NCBI GenBank assembly: GCA_012861695.1
Contig: JAAOOA010000016.1
Location: forward strand, 19,731,702 to 19,795,701
From: Trematomus loennbergii
Lineage: Eukaryota; Chordata; Actinopteri; Perciformes; Nototheniidae
Reading direction: 5' to 3'
DNA length: 64,000 bases
Numbering within the stretch: the first letter of the stretch is position 1; each line of letters opens with the position of its first letter. The translations under genes were made by a program, and so were the position numbers. The notes under the pieces are model-generated. The model saw only the letters and a list, made by a program, of their open reading frames with translations. It was not told where the DNA came from and searched no databases. Shown here in pieces: positions 34,607 to 46,800 of the stretch.

Positions 34607-37600
34607 AAAAAAAGTCCTGTGTCTGTGGTAAAACATTAACCTGCATCTTCTGTATTCCTTCATTTAAAAAAATGCATTGTTTACATGAATGGCATGTATT
34701 TGCATGTAATGAAAAGGTAGTTCAAACCTGACTGATTACTATTATGAAGTATTGTAATTGTCCTTTATTATAGTTGCTGAATTGGAATTAAAAGTCATGT
34801 TGCTAATTTAAAAGTTGAGTAAGAGATATGCCACGATGGCAAATTGAACACTAGTCATGCAAAGAAGAATGTAATTGGATGAGGCAGATATGTTGCAAAA
34901 GGATTAATTTATTAAATGAAAGCATATAATGAGAAATAAAGAAAAATCATCTCACGCCGACAAATCCCTCAAAAAGTGTAATTATATAAACATAACAATA
35001 ACAAAGCTCAGAACATTAACTGTCATCTCAAACTATTTGCCATCAGCTAAATGGATATTTAATCTTTGGAGATCTGACTTGCATTTAAAGAGGAAACACA
35101 TTGTCATATGCAAAGACCTGAATATTGGGCAGCAATATTTACACATGTACCAGTGAGAACCATATCATAAAACGTTTGACCAATTACGTTTTGCTGGCGA
35201 GTGTAATACTGTTGTTCACAGATCATACTTTTTCAAGGCAAAAAAGGAGATTTTTGTAGCACACAATGGTGGGCATTTAAGAACAGGAAAACATTTTTAA
35301 ATATGTATTTTTGTTTGGCATCAATTACTTCAATTTAAGGGTCAAAAGAAAATGAAATTCGAAAAAAAGGATGTGAATAATCAAAGGTCTCCAGCCAGAA
35401 ATAAAACAGGTCCATTGTAATCCCCCTTGTGGACTGGTTTGTGCCTTAAACTTAAAATGATCATTGTGTGCTGTAAGTAAGCATCAAGCAAATAGGGAGT
35501 AACTAAGTGTTGTTTATTGAGAAGTATCAACGTTGTGCTACTCGCCAGTACTATTGTAGTTTCTTGGTATACGGTATATTTTAAAACAATACAACATTAT
35601 AGGTCCGTCCAAACATATTTGCTTGTGCAAATGAATAGTTCTGTATGCAAACTACATTTCCCGTCTTATCCATCTAGGTTCTTGTAGTTACATCAGTTTA
35701 ACCATTAGTTAATAATATTCCTTCATAAAATTGGTATCTTTAGGGAAGCCTTGTTGTATCTCCTTTCTCCCCTTTTCTGTGGTTAGTTAGGAAGCTTATT
35801 ACTGTCTTTTTGTTTGATCATTAAGACAAATGACTAGGTTGTTTTTTGGTGTGGGAGTGTTTTGTTTATTCTTTTTGCATGCAGAGACCCTGTAGCTTTT
35901 TTGCTGTCCTATTATCTTTTTGTAAACCATTAAAATATAAATGAATACAATTCAATGTTAAAATTAGAGTGCTTCAGCAGCCTCTTTTGTTGTTTTGGTC
36001 CCATATTTTCCTCAGAGGTTGTGTAAATTGTTATGCTTTGTCCTATGTTTCCCTTGACATTAAGTTAAGCTCATAACAATATTTCTTGATGCATCAAGTT
36101 ATTGGTGATTATTACACTTGAAGTCTGCACTCACAAAATGTGTTCCTGATATGGCTGTCTATTATATACCCGTGAGACATAACCTGAGCAAATCAAATTA
36201 ACAGGCAGTACACTCAGGATTTCTCCGCTGTTGCTCACCCACCATGTGTGGGGCGGTCACAGGGGACAAAGTGAACAGCAATAAAAGAAGATGAGTGAGG
36301 GATTTGGATAAGTCACCCAGGATCACCCCATTATATGAGCTATTCCTTTTTTAAACCCTCATCAGCATATCAGGGATTTCCAGTGCGGCTTTACCACAGC
36401 TCAGGCAAGACTACAGTCTCCCAAGAGAACAAAACCTTTTCTTTTTATGTATGTATGATGCAGCTGTTATCAGCTCATGAAAATAAAAGGCCTCTTTCTT
36501 TTATTAGACTTGACAAATTCCTGATGCAACAACGAACATTAAGGTGATATCTACAAAAACATCCTATGGGAGAGAGAATACTCTTTCCATGTGCCATCTA
36601 TGCACTGACAGTTTGTAAATTAATTTAGAGACAACTGCAAAATACAAATCATAAATTGTCCCGATACATTGTCGAATGCTTTCTGTAATATAATAAGGAA
36701 AAACAGGGTAAAGTGAACATGCTTTGAGGTCAGAACATGACAAAGTTACTGGGAGAAAGCCACACTGGAAAAACCCAGATAATAACATAATGCTGTGATG
36801 AGGGAGTCAAAGATTCTGTTTCAGATTCACATTGCTTTTAAAGTTGACTGTGTATAAGCCAACACGTTTTTCACAATGTGACCATTAAAGTGAAAGTGGT
36901 ACCGCCCACGGCCCCCGCACGCTCCTCACCCCTTTCCCCCTTCAGCTACAATATGTGCTTTATTGATCACAAGGCTGTTACTCGGATTGCTGTTGTTGTT
37001 AGATGTCATTGCTTTGGTCAACCAGAGCAGCCTCACAAAAACAAGACGGGAGACTTCTGGAAGCCTGGAGAAAAAAGCACATTCGCCTATTAGCTGTGCG
37101 TAGACTTTCATTTCGCTGGTAGCAACAGTCAGGTAGGTTTGTGAGCTATAAGCTGCAATACCCTAATTAACCTAGTTGTTTTTAATTCCACTTTAGCTGA
37201 CAGTTGTTCTGTGTCCACTTAAAAAAGGATGAAGAGGGTAAGCATTATAATAAGTGACTGCTCCAGTTTGATATTTTAGGTGCTCACTTCAGAGAGAGGA
37301 AGGCTTATGTCCAGGCTAAAGTCCTTGCCATGTACTTGAGGTGAACTTAAGTCAACTAACACAAAAGAGAAAAGCAATTAAATATTGATTTGGACTTCAA
37401 GGGCAAATGGATGTGGTTGACTGCAGTCAGCAGGACAAAACCCCCTTATAAATGTTGCATGTTTCCTTTATACAAGTAGAACATATATAAATAAAGCTGA
37501 CAATCACAGGAGGGATGTCTTTAGATTTAATTTCCATTAAATAACCTTTGCCAAGTCTGTAAGTTACAATTGGCTCTCTGCTGTCTCGAATTACACTTAA

Positions 37601-37860
37601 GGTTCATGATATAGCCTACTAAGGCCAATACATGTTTGGGCAAACGGCCAATGACACATCCAAGCAAACTCGATTTGAAATGTTATGTTTCCTCCTATGC
37701 CCTCTTCAAATGGCTACTGTCTGTTTGCGTAATGTTTTAAGGTTTGACAGTCATGCCTAAACTGTTTCCTCCGCTTACCATTCAACTCTTAGTTCCTGTT
37801 GCTTTCAACCAACATTAATAATAACAACAGGTGGCAGATGTTTCACTCCGTCTCTTTAAA

Positions 37861-37906
37861 CGAACCGCATTTGGCCCCCGGGCCGTAGTTTGAACCCCCT
37901 GCTCTA
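37861..37906 (+). repeat. Fragment of a hAT-like element end
   Basis: ttggcccccgggccgtagtttgaaccccctgctctaga resembles the 'ggcccgcgggcc...gacacccctgc' terminus of vertebrate hAT elements. The opposite end was not found. Confidence 0.4.
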
Positions 37907-38653
37907 GACCATCGATTTTGCTGGCAGAAATGCATTGGCTAGCTTATCAAGCTAGTCTTAGCTCCATGAGTTTAAAGCTCCATCTGCTATTATTTTCAAC
38001 AAGTCCTCCAACTCATACAACCAAATAGGTCGATTGTTCAAGCCCTTATTACGATAGCCGCAATGCACGTTGGGATATGGTGTTTATGTAATATGAAATC
38101 GGAAAACATTTAAAAAAAATAATAATAATACTTTATTCCGAGTGTTCTTGTTTTCTCTTTGGAAGTCATCACATAACGGCATTGTAATACACGGTTCGGC
38201 TGCATTAAATATGACACATCTGCTGTAGTTCTTTATTTATAGAGCCCTGATTAGAAGACTTCTCGACAAAGAAATGCCGCCGAAACTGAATACGTGACGT
38301 GGTTGATCATTTCTTTTCACACAATACATCTCCTTGCAGTATCAAGTGTGTCAGCTGATAGAAAGGGACTTGTAGTTTTAAAGATATTACTGATTTTCTT
38401 TGAATTAAAGAGTGTAATATACTGAGTTGAGAGAATAGTCAGGGGTTTTGGGTGATGGGAGATACATCTATGGAATCAGAATTTCAATAGCTGATATTAT
38501 TATGTTTTATTAACTAGACCACTGGTTTTTCAACCCGAACCGCCTAGTGGTTAAAGCACGTTATTGAATTTTGACTAATTTATGGCAACACAAAAGAAAA
38601 CATGGGAGCGGTGGAGATGAGGAGGTGTCGGCGTTCTGGCGATTTACTCGGAA

Positions 38654-38700
38654 GGCTTCAGTAGAAGCTGCTGGGCGTACCAGCAGCTTCTACTGAAGCC
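38654..38700. repeat. Perfect 21-bp inverted repeat, 5-bp loop
   Basis: Left arm 38654-38674 (GGCTTCAGTAGAAG...), loop GCGTA, right arm 38680-38700, perfectly complementary. A second hairpin, AGTCCCC / GGGGACT, follows immediately at 38701-38720. Confidence 0.95.
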
Positions 38701-40518
38701 AGTCCCCAACTCCGGGGACTTCCGGAAACTCTGTAGTGTCTAAACTCCGAAAAAAATATTTGTTTCTCCGAATCGAAGGTTAAAAACACAAAAGCATTGT
38801 ACACAATTTAAACCAATCAATATTGTGTAATTAACAAGGATAAACTGATGTTTTTTAGTGGATGAGTAATGCAGATATCACTGTGTAATCATTTGACAGT
38901 GAGGGGAATACTTCCGGGTTTATTATGAAAACTTCGAGACCGGAAATACTGTTTTCACCCTTTGAGGGTTGACGCTAACTTTACATGGAAGCTGCCGCAT
39001 ATACAAGGTCACCACCCTCTAAACTATACACCTAACAGCATCTATTACTTCAGCATGTGGAGAATTACAAAGCCTATATTTGTTTAAACTATGATCGAAC
39101 AACTGCTTCTCAGGGAAGGGAGCATTCAATTTCTCACTAGAACAATTATATATATATCTTGTTACGCTGGCTTGACTGTGTTGCTGGTTCATTTGCCTGA
39201 ATTGTGTACAAATTAGACTCAGATTTATTTCTCTCTAGGCCATGTAATCGCTCCACTGTAAATCTATTACGGGGGGGGGGAACATGAGGGGTAAATCAAG
39301 CACAGCAGGCTCAGCTATAGAGCAGGTGTGAAGCTACAGTAGAGAGGCTTTATTAAGTCACTGTCAGGTAAACAGAATGCAGTAGAGAGAACAAGTAGCC
39401 GAGGTAGGTCTCATTCTGACAGGCAGCACAGAGAGGAACAGGAGTAGCAGTGCCAGGATCAAGAAGCACCTGCTGCTCTCTTAACAACTCTTCAGCAGCA
39501 TGGAAATGTGGGGAAAAAGACAAACAAAACACAATTTGCAGTGCAGTGAACCAATAATTCTGGCGTTTTGAGAAGAGACCCTAATAATAGCATGCGTTTC
39601 CAATTCCATCTCTGCTGAGACTGTAATCACATTATGCATAACATTTCTGCATCTGAATAACACTCGCCCTTTTACCTACACAGTGGGACACCACGACTGG
39701 GGGGGGTAAATTTGCAAATACCAATCCTGCTCGTCTTCTCTCACATGCAAAGGTGGCACACATGTCAAAATCAACACATTTATGTATATTCATGTGCAAT
39801 GGAACTGCCCTTGACATTGCAAAAGGCAAGGACATGCTAGAGAGGATTACTGCAAAGTAAAATATACAGACTTCACATGATTAAACTGTGTAACCCTTAA
39901 CTAAGAAACATTGCATGCAGCAGTGAAACACCACAACAAAGCCAGATGAGCTCACAATGAAAGAATGACTGACAGATGCAATCATGGCTCTTTCTACCAA
40001 TTGACTTTCCTAGAGTAATGTACATGTTCATTATGCACCCAGGGTACATCACTTTGGTGGGCTTACTTTTATCGATTCCTCAGCCTCACTACCTGCAACC
40101 ACGTTTCTTCAGCTGGAACCATTGCCCATGCATCACAGCGACAGCACAAATTAAAAAGGAATGACCATGGAACTCGTGTGCAATCCATAACTGGTATATA
40201 GACCTCTTAGGACTTTTGTAAACGCTGCTTGTCTAAAGAAAGAAGGTTTCTATAAGGAAATTAAAATAGAACAAAAGTGGTTTTGTGGATAGTTTTTTGT
40301 CCTTGCTCATATTTGTGTTATTGGATATTTGAATAGTTTTGCCTGAGTTTTGTCAAATCCAAAATGCTTGTTGTTTCCCTCAATTATCTCACTCTATGTG
40401 GTCCCATTTTTCTGACTGCACTTCTTTTTTACATGCTGTGTTTGTGATTGCATGACATAAATACTTTCAGAACCCTGGTGAGTATTGACTTTTTAGGGCT
40501 TTTTGAGTTGCGGCTTAC

Positions 40519-40667
40519 CTCAGAGCCATTCTCTTGTCTTCTTTGTCATCTTTTTTTCCGTCTCCTTTTCTTCATGTCACACTGTGGTCGGTGATTTCTC
40601 TTCACCAGGTTCCTCCTTGTAAAGATCTTCCCCTGTTGTCCTGCTGACTTCTTGGGATTGCTTTCAC
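40519..40667 (-). other. Candidate spliced non-coding exon
   Basis: A 149-bp minus-strand segment is bounded by acceptor GGTTGTTTGTTTCAG and donor CTCTGAG|GTAAGCC. All three forward frames contain stops, so it cannot be an internal coding exon. It could be a distal 5'-UTR exon of ptpre (same strand, upstream) or part of a lncRNA. One frame reads into a very basic tail ending MKKRRRKKR before a stop; I do not recognise it as a known protein end. Confidence 0.4.
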
Positions 40668-41313
40668 CTGAAACAAACAACCGTTTAAGTGTTGAGTCCA
40701 GTTGGAAGCCTGAACATCTCCCAACAGAAAAGAGCCAAGAGACCCTTTTTATATAATGTGTCAAGTTGAGGGTGCACAGTAATGCAGTAGTAATATTAGT
40801 CCAGCAAAATCATATATAAAAGTAAGAAATGTACAGTGATCATAAGAATATTTTGTTGGTAATGATGGTAATTTAATTCAAAGGAATTGTATGTAAGAAT
40901 GTTCACAGTGTGGTATTACTGCTTTTTAGATAGTAAATGCTTCTTTCAACACATACAGAATTCAGATCACTATTCCATTTCAACAACGAATCATTCAGAC
41001 ATAAACATTATTAACAGAAATATATTCTAATACAAAGCAGTTCAATGCATAACATGATTATTTAGCTTCATGACAAAAAAGATCCATTTAGGATGGATAA
41101 AAGCAATATATCTACACGATATACATTCACACCTCAAAACAGCTGAAAGAGCTTAACATCCTTTTCATTTTGTAATTAATACCCTTGAATACCCATCCCT
41201 TGTGGAGTTAATATGTAATAAGGTTCTCCATTTTGGAAGTATCAAACACACATTGGTTACTTTTCAATTGCACCTATAGATACACAGTATCATGCTTAAG
41301 TAGGACAAGCATA

Positions 41314-41610
41314 CGGAGCCCCCTAGGGGACATGGAGAAGAAAAAAAAAATATTGAAAAAAAAGAATGTTTTGCGAGATCTCGCAAAACTTTTCATTTAG
41401 CTCAATGTACTTCCTGGTCAGTTCGGCAACACAGAAACCACAACAATGGAGCGGTTAATCGATTTTACTTTGAGCTTGGCCTTAAATATAAAGACTGCAA
41501 AACGGTTTTGCGAGATATCGCAAAGGTTTTGCGATATCTCGCAAAAAATGTTTTCTTTTTTTTATTCAAATAATTTTTTTCTTCTTCTCCATGTCCCCTA
41601 GGGGGCTCCG
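41314..41610. mobile_element. TA-flanked MITE with internal palindromes
   Basis: Terminal inverted repeats begin CGGAGCCCCCTAGGGGACAT and continue through GGAGAAG; both copies are near-perfect over about 27 bp. They are flanked by TA (41312-41313 and 41611-41612), suggesting a Tc1/mariner-type TA duplication. Inside are a 22-bp palindrome (41368-41389, centred on GAGATCTC) and an inverted pair at 41506-41524 and 41528-41546. No coding frame, so non-autonomous. Length 297 bp. Confidence 0.8.
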
Positions 41611-42604
41611 TACAAACAGACGTTTGCTATACTGTAATGCTGAATAATAAAAAGGTTAGTGCATTTCCAACTTACATTAAAACCATAGGCATTTTTTGCA
41701 AATTATCATAGGACAAGGTATATATAAGGAATATCATTGATAACATAACAATTTCCAAAATAAGAATAACGGGGAGAAAATGTACCAATGCTCCTTTTCC
41801 CTCTCTACACTGTAGGCTACTGTATATTGTGCGCCAACAGCAGGAGAGACTGTTATGTGATAAAAGCATTTGGGAGCCTGAAAAGCTGAAAATATTAGGA
41901 GCCAAACAATGAAAGGAACTGACTTCTGACTCCATATACCATTTCAAATTGCTGTTTGGAACTAAGGCACAATAGATGTTGAACAAAATACAAGGTGTAA
42001 AATGCATGTTTCAGTATTAAAAAGTATAAATGTTTAATGTAGAACAAATGTCAATGACAAAAGGTTAAAAGGTAGAAACCAAGCTATGCTGAAGTACAGA
42101 ATGGAAGAGGGTAGAAATAAATTATGAAATGTCAAATAGCATGAACATCCTTCTATGTTATTAGTGTGAGTTCAGAGAACACAGTGATGGGGGAATCATA
42201 AGAGGAAATTAAGTTCTGAAATGCACCTCAAACCTCCTGGTAATAGGTTCTTATACTCCATGAATGAATGTCAGTGATATTGGAGAGCACACCATTACAC
42301 ATGTACTCCGTTTCCATTCTTCATCATGAACAGCAGAGAAGGGGGAAGGTTGCAGCCTGAATTACAAAAAAAAGGAAAGCCATTGATTCTTGCTCCAATA
42401 CTACTTGTTTCATTGCTTTGAAAATGAAAGTTATGCTCTATTGAGATACCCCTGTTGTAATGGATCACATTTACATATTTTTAAGGAAGGAACTGTTGTT
42501 TACTTTGGATAGTGAATATATGATGCACAGATAGCTAGATAAGGTAAAACCATTGAATACTTTTTCTAGGAGGTTGTTGGTGTTGCAACAGATATAAATA
42601 GTAT

Positions 42605-43040
42605 TGTAGGGAAAATACTGAATGTTCCTTCTATATCAGAGTAGCACATGATAAGAGAGGCCCTACGTAGCTGTGTACATAGCCGGATGTATGACTACAT
42701 GGATGACGCTCATTAGACACTGTGTTGAAGTTATGATAGCTATGTTCCTAAGATTGGCATGATGACACAGCCCCTACAGAGATAGGCATATGACTGTCAT
42801 GTTTATTGCTTACGCAGGCCTTAGCTAATCTTAACTAATGTCAGAATACTGCTTTGAACCAGTATTCTTCCATCTTGTTGACTGTAACACCCTCTCTTGT
42901 AAGCATATCAAGGACTCTACTCTGGGAACTATTTGTCCCACGCAACGTGTGTGATGACTACTTCCATTCTTGCAAGGATAATAAATACATGTATCCTGAT
43001 ATTGAAGACCAAGCCGGTGACGAGTGATATTTTTCTAACA
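42605..43040 (+). mobile_element. Solo LTR
   Basis: Begins TGTAGGGAAAATACTG, ends GATATTTTTCTAACA (TG...CA), and is flanked by an exact 5-bp duplication AGTAT (42600-42604 and 43041-43045). AATAAA at 42980-42985 lies about 55 bp from the end, as expected for an LTR R/U5 boundary. No internal retroelement genes flank it, so it is a solo LTR formed by recombination. The class (Gypsy, BEL or ERV) cannot be told from one LTR. Confidence 0.75.
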
Positions 43041-43505
43041 AGTATTATGAAAGAAGGGATTTTAAAGAGCATCCAATGGTCTTGATATAAAAACAATCAG
43101 TTGCCTGCACTTCTACTAATCTGTATTCAGACCCAAACGTTTCTTATCCCACATGGGTCATCTCGAATCAATGGACAGTAATGCAGGAACAAACCCCCTG
43201 ACAGACACACCTCCCCCTACAAAGGCAACAGCGGTGGCGAGATTGAAAATGGCTCAATAGGATTGCCAAGTAGACCCCCCCCCCCCCATATAGGAGATGG
43301 ATCCGCATGCTTCTCCCTGGGCTGCTCAATCAACAAGTCGTGGCTCTAGGTTACCTGGCTTTAGTAAGTCATCGATGACAGATACTAAACCTGGTGTATT
43401 ACTTTGTTAACAGAAAAAAAAGGCAGACGAAAACAGTAGTTACACAAACGGATGGTTTTCACTCGGGGAATCAAGGTCTAAAAAGCCAAAATTGGAGCAG
43501 ATTAA

Positions 43506-43887
43506 AGGTAGGGTATGTAAGTTTGAGAAACCGGCTCGAGATCGCTAGAATTTGAAAATACATGACTGGAGAAAATCTGCCACTTCCTTATAGAGCCCCT
43601 CCTCCAACACACACGAACGTGCACATGACCAATGAGGGCACGAGATAAGTTTGTGCACAGATGGAAGGCTGACAGGCAGGTAGGCCATCCAGTTATTTTA
43701 GCCGGGCTGGCTAAAATGATTGGTCGTGCTTTTTACAGTACTACGGCTTCCACAGATGAATTTTCTTTTATGGATTTTTTGTCAAAGCACTTAAGATATT
43801 CATTGCTATCGGGATGTTAAGAGCATTCCATGGAATATAACAAAAAGTGTATCTCGAGCCGGTTTCTCAAACTTACATACCCTACCT
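43506..43887. mobile_element. TTAA-flanked MITE (piggyBac-type, non-autonomous)
   Basis: Flanked by TTAA at 43502-43505 and 43888-43891. Terminal inverted repeats of about 40 bp are near-perfect, beginning AGGTAGGGTATGTAAGTTTG and reaching CCGGCTCGAGAT. Length 382 bp. The short frame inside has no transposase character. Confidence 0.88.
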
Positions 43888-46800
43888 TTAAGCTCCCCGT
43901 CATTTCACTACCCTGAAGATAGTTTTCATTCTCAAGCGGGTCGGCCGAGTTGTTAATACAAGGACACCTCCTGGATGATGGAAAATAAAATCCCCAGTAT
44001 TTTGATTTAGAGAAGAATTGAGAAGGATTGTTTTCCATTAGCAAGTACTGCATGGTATTGAGAATTCAAATAAACATATTTTAAACTGAGCTCAACTGAA
44101 AGGGCTTAACAGTGGTAGCGTTTCCATTCACTGTTTCAAAACAGTAATACATTCAATTTTTAAGTCTTATTCAGAATATGCTGCTTACAAGTACATTTAG
44201 TTGAGCCTTTTGAATCCTTTATCCTCTCACAATACCAAATAGTCAAAGAAAATGTGTGGTGGTTATTGGTTATTAGATATTTTCTTAACACTTTGGACTA
44301 TCACTTTACTTTAAATCTAGATAGTGGACTCGATAAAATGCAAGCAGCTGAAAAAGCACCTTGAAAAAAAAAGTCAGCTTGAGCAAGAACACAGATGGCG
44401 TGGATCATGAACATTGTCAAGGGCATCATCGACTCAATATTGGAGCATTATGAAAAGAACAACAACGCCCCTGTATCTTAGAAATTACATTTAAACACCA
44501 TTTATTTGAGTTGCCTTCTTCTTTTCTCTGGCAATACCACTACCAATCCCTAACGTCAACCAAATGTTGTGAATGCCAGAGCAGATCTATACATTTGTAC
44601 CTTAAAGTGCCACTTAATGTGTGTTCTTCTTTTGCTGTTACAAATGATTCATATTAAAAAAGGTATCTACAAGAATATATTGACAGACTAAAGAGCTCTA
44701 CTGTTCAATGCACCACGTTAATGTAGATGACACCTCACTGCAATCATATTCAGGCAAATCATATGTAGGCTTTGCAAAACTGTAATTGGGGCATCTTAAT
44801 AAATGAAGCTGCATGCTGCACTACTAAGTTATGCATTTCTTGTTTTCGTGTTGCTACTTTTGTAGTTTGACCTCATAAGCAAAACATTACGTTTTAAAAA
44901 AAAGTATTTTCCTTTCTTTTCAACACATGATCCAAATAGAAATTGGGAGTTTGGACTTTAGGGAAGGTCAACCCAGATATAGCTAATTCATAATGCAAAT
45001 AAACATAATCTCCATATCAATGCCATTCAAATGACTTTAACATTAGCTTCAATATATTCATTCACTGCAGCCACCAAAGGCTTGTGCGCTGTTTGTAATA
45101 TGTGGCAGCTCTCCAAATGGTCCCTTTGCAACAATGCCATTAGGAAGTCAGTGGTGGCCATTGAAGCGAGCGCTCTGATGGCAGTTTGAAGATGTCACTG
45201 ACACAGGCGGGCCGATGGTTTTTAAATAGTTATTTAGTAGTCACTGACAGCACAAGAGACACAAACATACTCACATGTCATTTGAATCAAGTTAGTGACA
45301 GTTAATTCCACTCTGCGATGCCTGACTGGTTAATGAGAAGCTGTTGGTTTAGTGAAATATGTGAGAGCTGAATCTTTAATAGTCATAGCATTAAGAATGA
45401 TATTCATAAGGATCGTTTTAAAACCTAATCATATATAGTTTGTGACAACATAACGTTTATATTTGTATAGAAGTGTATTCTCTATAAAAATACATCGGAG
45501 TTTAAAGCAGAATCGTTACGCATCATTCGAATATTTTGGTTTTGAAAGCATTCTTTTATTTTCTTCTTTATGCGTTGCTGTGTTTGAGATGAGCCACACA
45601 TCATCGTTCAGTGACAATTAAATATTTGCCTCTCAAGTTGCCAATAGGACTGTAAACAATAATTGGCACATGAAGAGGAAGTCCTGGCCTAGATATCCGT
45701 TATCCATTATCTGATGGCTACACAGGAAATATTAGCCGTTGCCCCCAGAGGCTTAGTTGTCATCAGACCGATACTCGATGGGTTTCAAGATAGGGGGAAG
45801 AGTAGTTTAATGATCGTGGGTGTGTTTATAAGTGATGTTTGTTTGCCTAATCAATAAAAGACGTTAAGTCATTGAACTGATTGTGTATCTTATTTCAGCA
45901 AGGATGTTGACAAATGACAGATGATTTCCCAACATCGGTGTGAAATGTTATTAGATTCACAATTGCTCAATCTTGATCATCTGTATTCGTGTAAATGAAA
46001 TCTCATTAATCATAATGGCTGATAAAGGGGATCTCCCCTTTGAAAGCGCAGAAACACATGTGAAATTGTGACTTGTTTTTAATAGTGATAAGGTTTCCTC
46101 CAATAAAAGGGAAAAATAATTGAAATTATTTGTTAATATGAGACACAAAATTAAACACAAAGAAGTTAAAGGGTTATGATACTCAGCAGAGACTTGCCTG
46201 ACCCTGGTTTTTAATAAGGGCTGACTATGAGCTGCAGAGATCTGTAGTGCTATGTATTTCCACTGGGACTGGTTTGTATATCGACCCAATACACTGGCTT
46301 TGAATACACCCATGACTGAGTCTTGCTTGCTTATTTTCTTCCCCAACCATTACACTCTCAATGCTTGGTTGCATCTCAGCTCAAAGTATCAAATTGTTTA
46401 CTGAAATTAGACAATTAAACTTCACTTAACGCTTTGTAAACAAGATTTTATTGTAGGTTTTGCCATTATAATGCTAATGCTCTCGCAGTCATACCAATAT
46501 TCTCCCTGTCCCAATTTGAGGTAGGTTTACTTCTGAACAGAATATTGAACATTTTCTGGATTATTCTGTTGAAGTCAACAGTGATTACACTGATAACGCA
46601 GAGCAGTGTTCCATTTATGCACCCTGGGTTTGCAGTGAGTGGGTTGTGTAGTCTTCTATGAAATCCCATTGTTGGCTTTGCTCGTTAGATGTTAATTTTC
46701 AACCCATTTGGAAATCTATAAAGGACATTCTGGGGTTGACTTGATTGCTCGATAACTGCAATAGCCTTACCTCACTTCAGAGACCGACTTTTTCTCTGTG

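Larger units (their letters stand above)
24071..40518. other. Non-coding region upstream of the ptpre promoter candidate
   Basis: I see no exon or long reading frame on either strand. Contents are microsatellites (27157-27184, 29454-29491), a small fish-repeat fragment at 34577-34606, a hAT-like end fragment at 37861-37906 and two hairpins at 38654-38720. It may be intergenic, or an intron if 40519-40667 is a distal ptpre exon. Confidence 0.6.

Noticed and set aside
38540..38575. tRNA-like 'cgcctagtggttaaagcac' (A-box look)
   Set aside because: No matching B box or cloverleaf follows; could be an old tRNA-SINE trace but cannot be supported.
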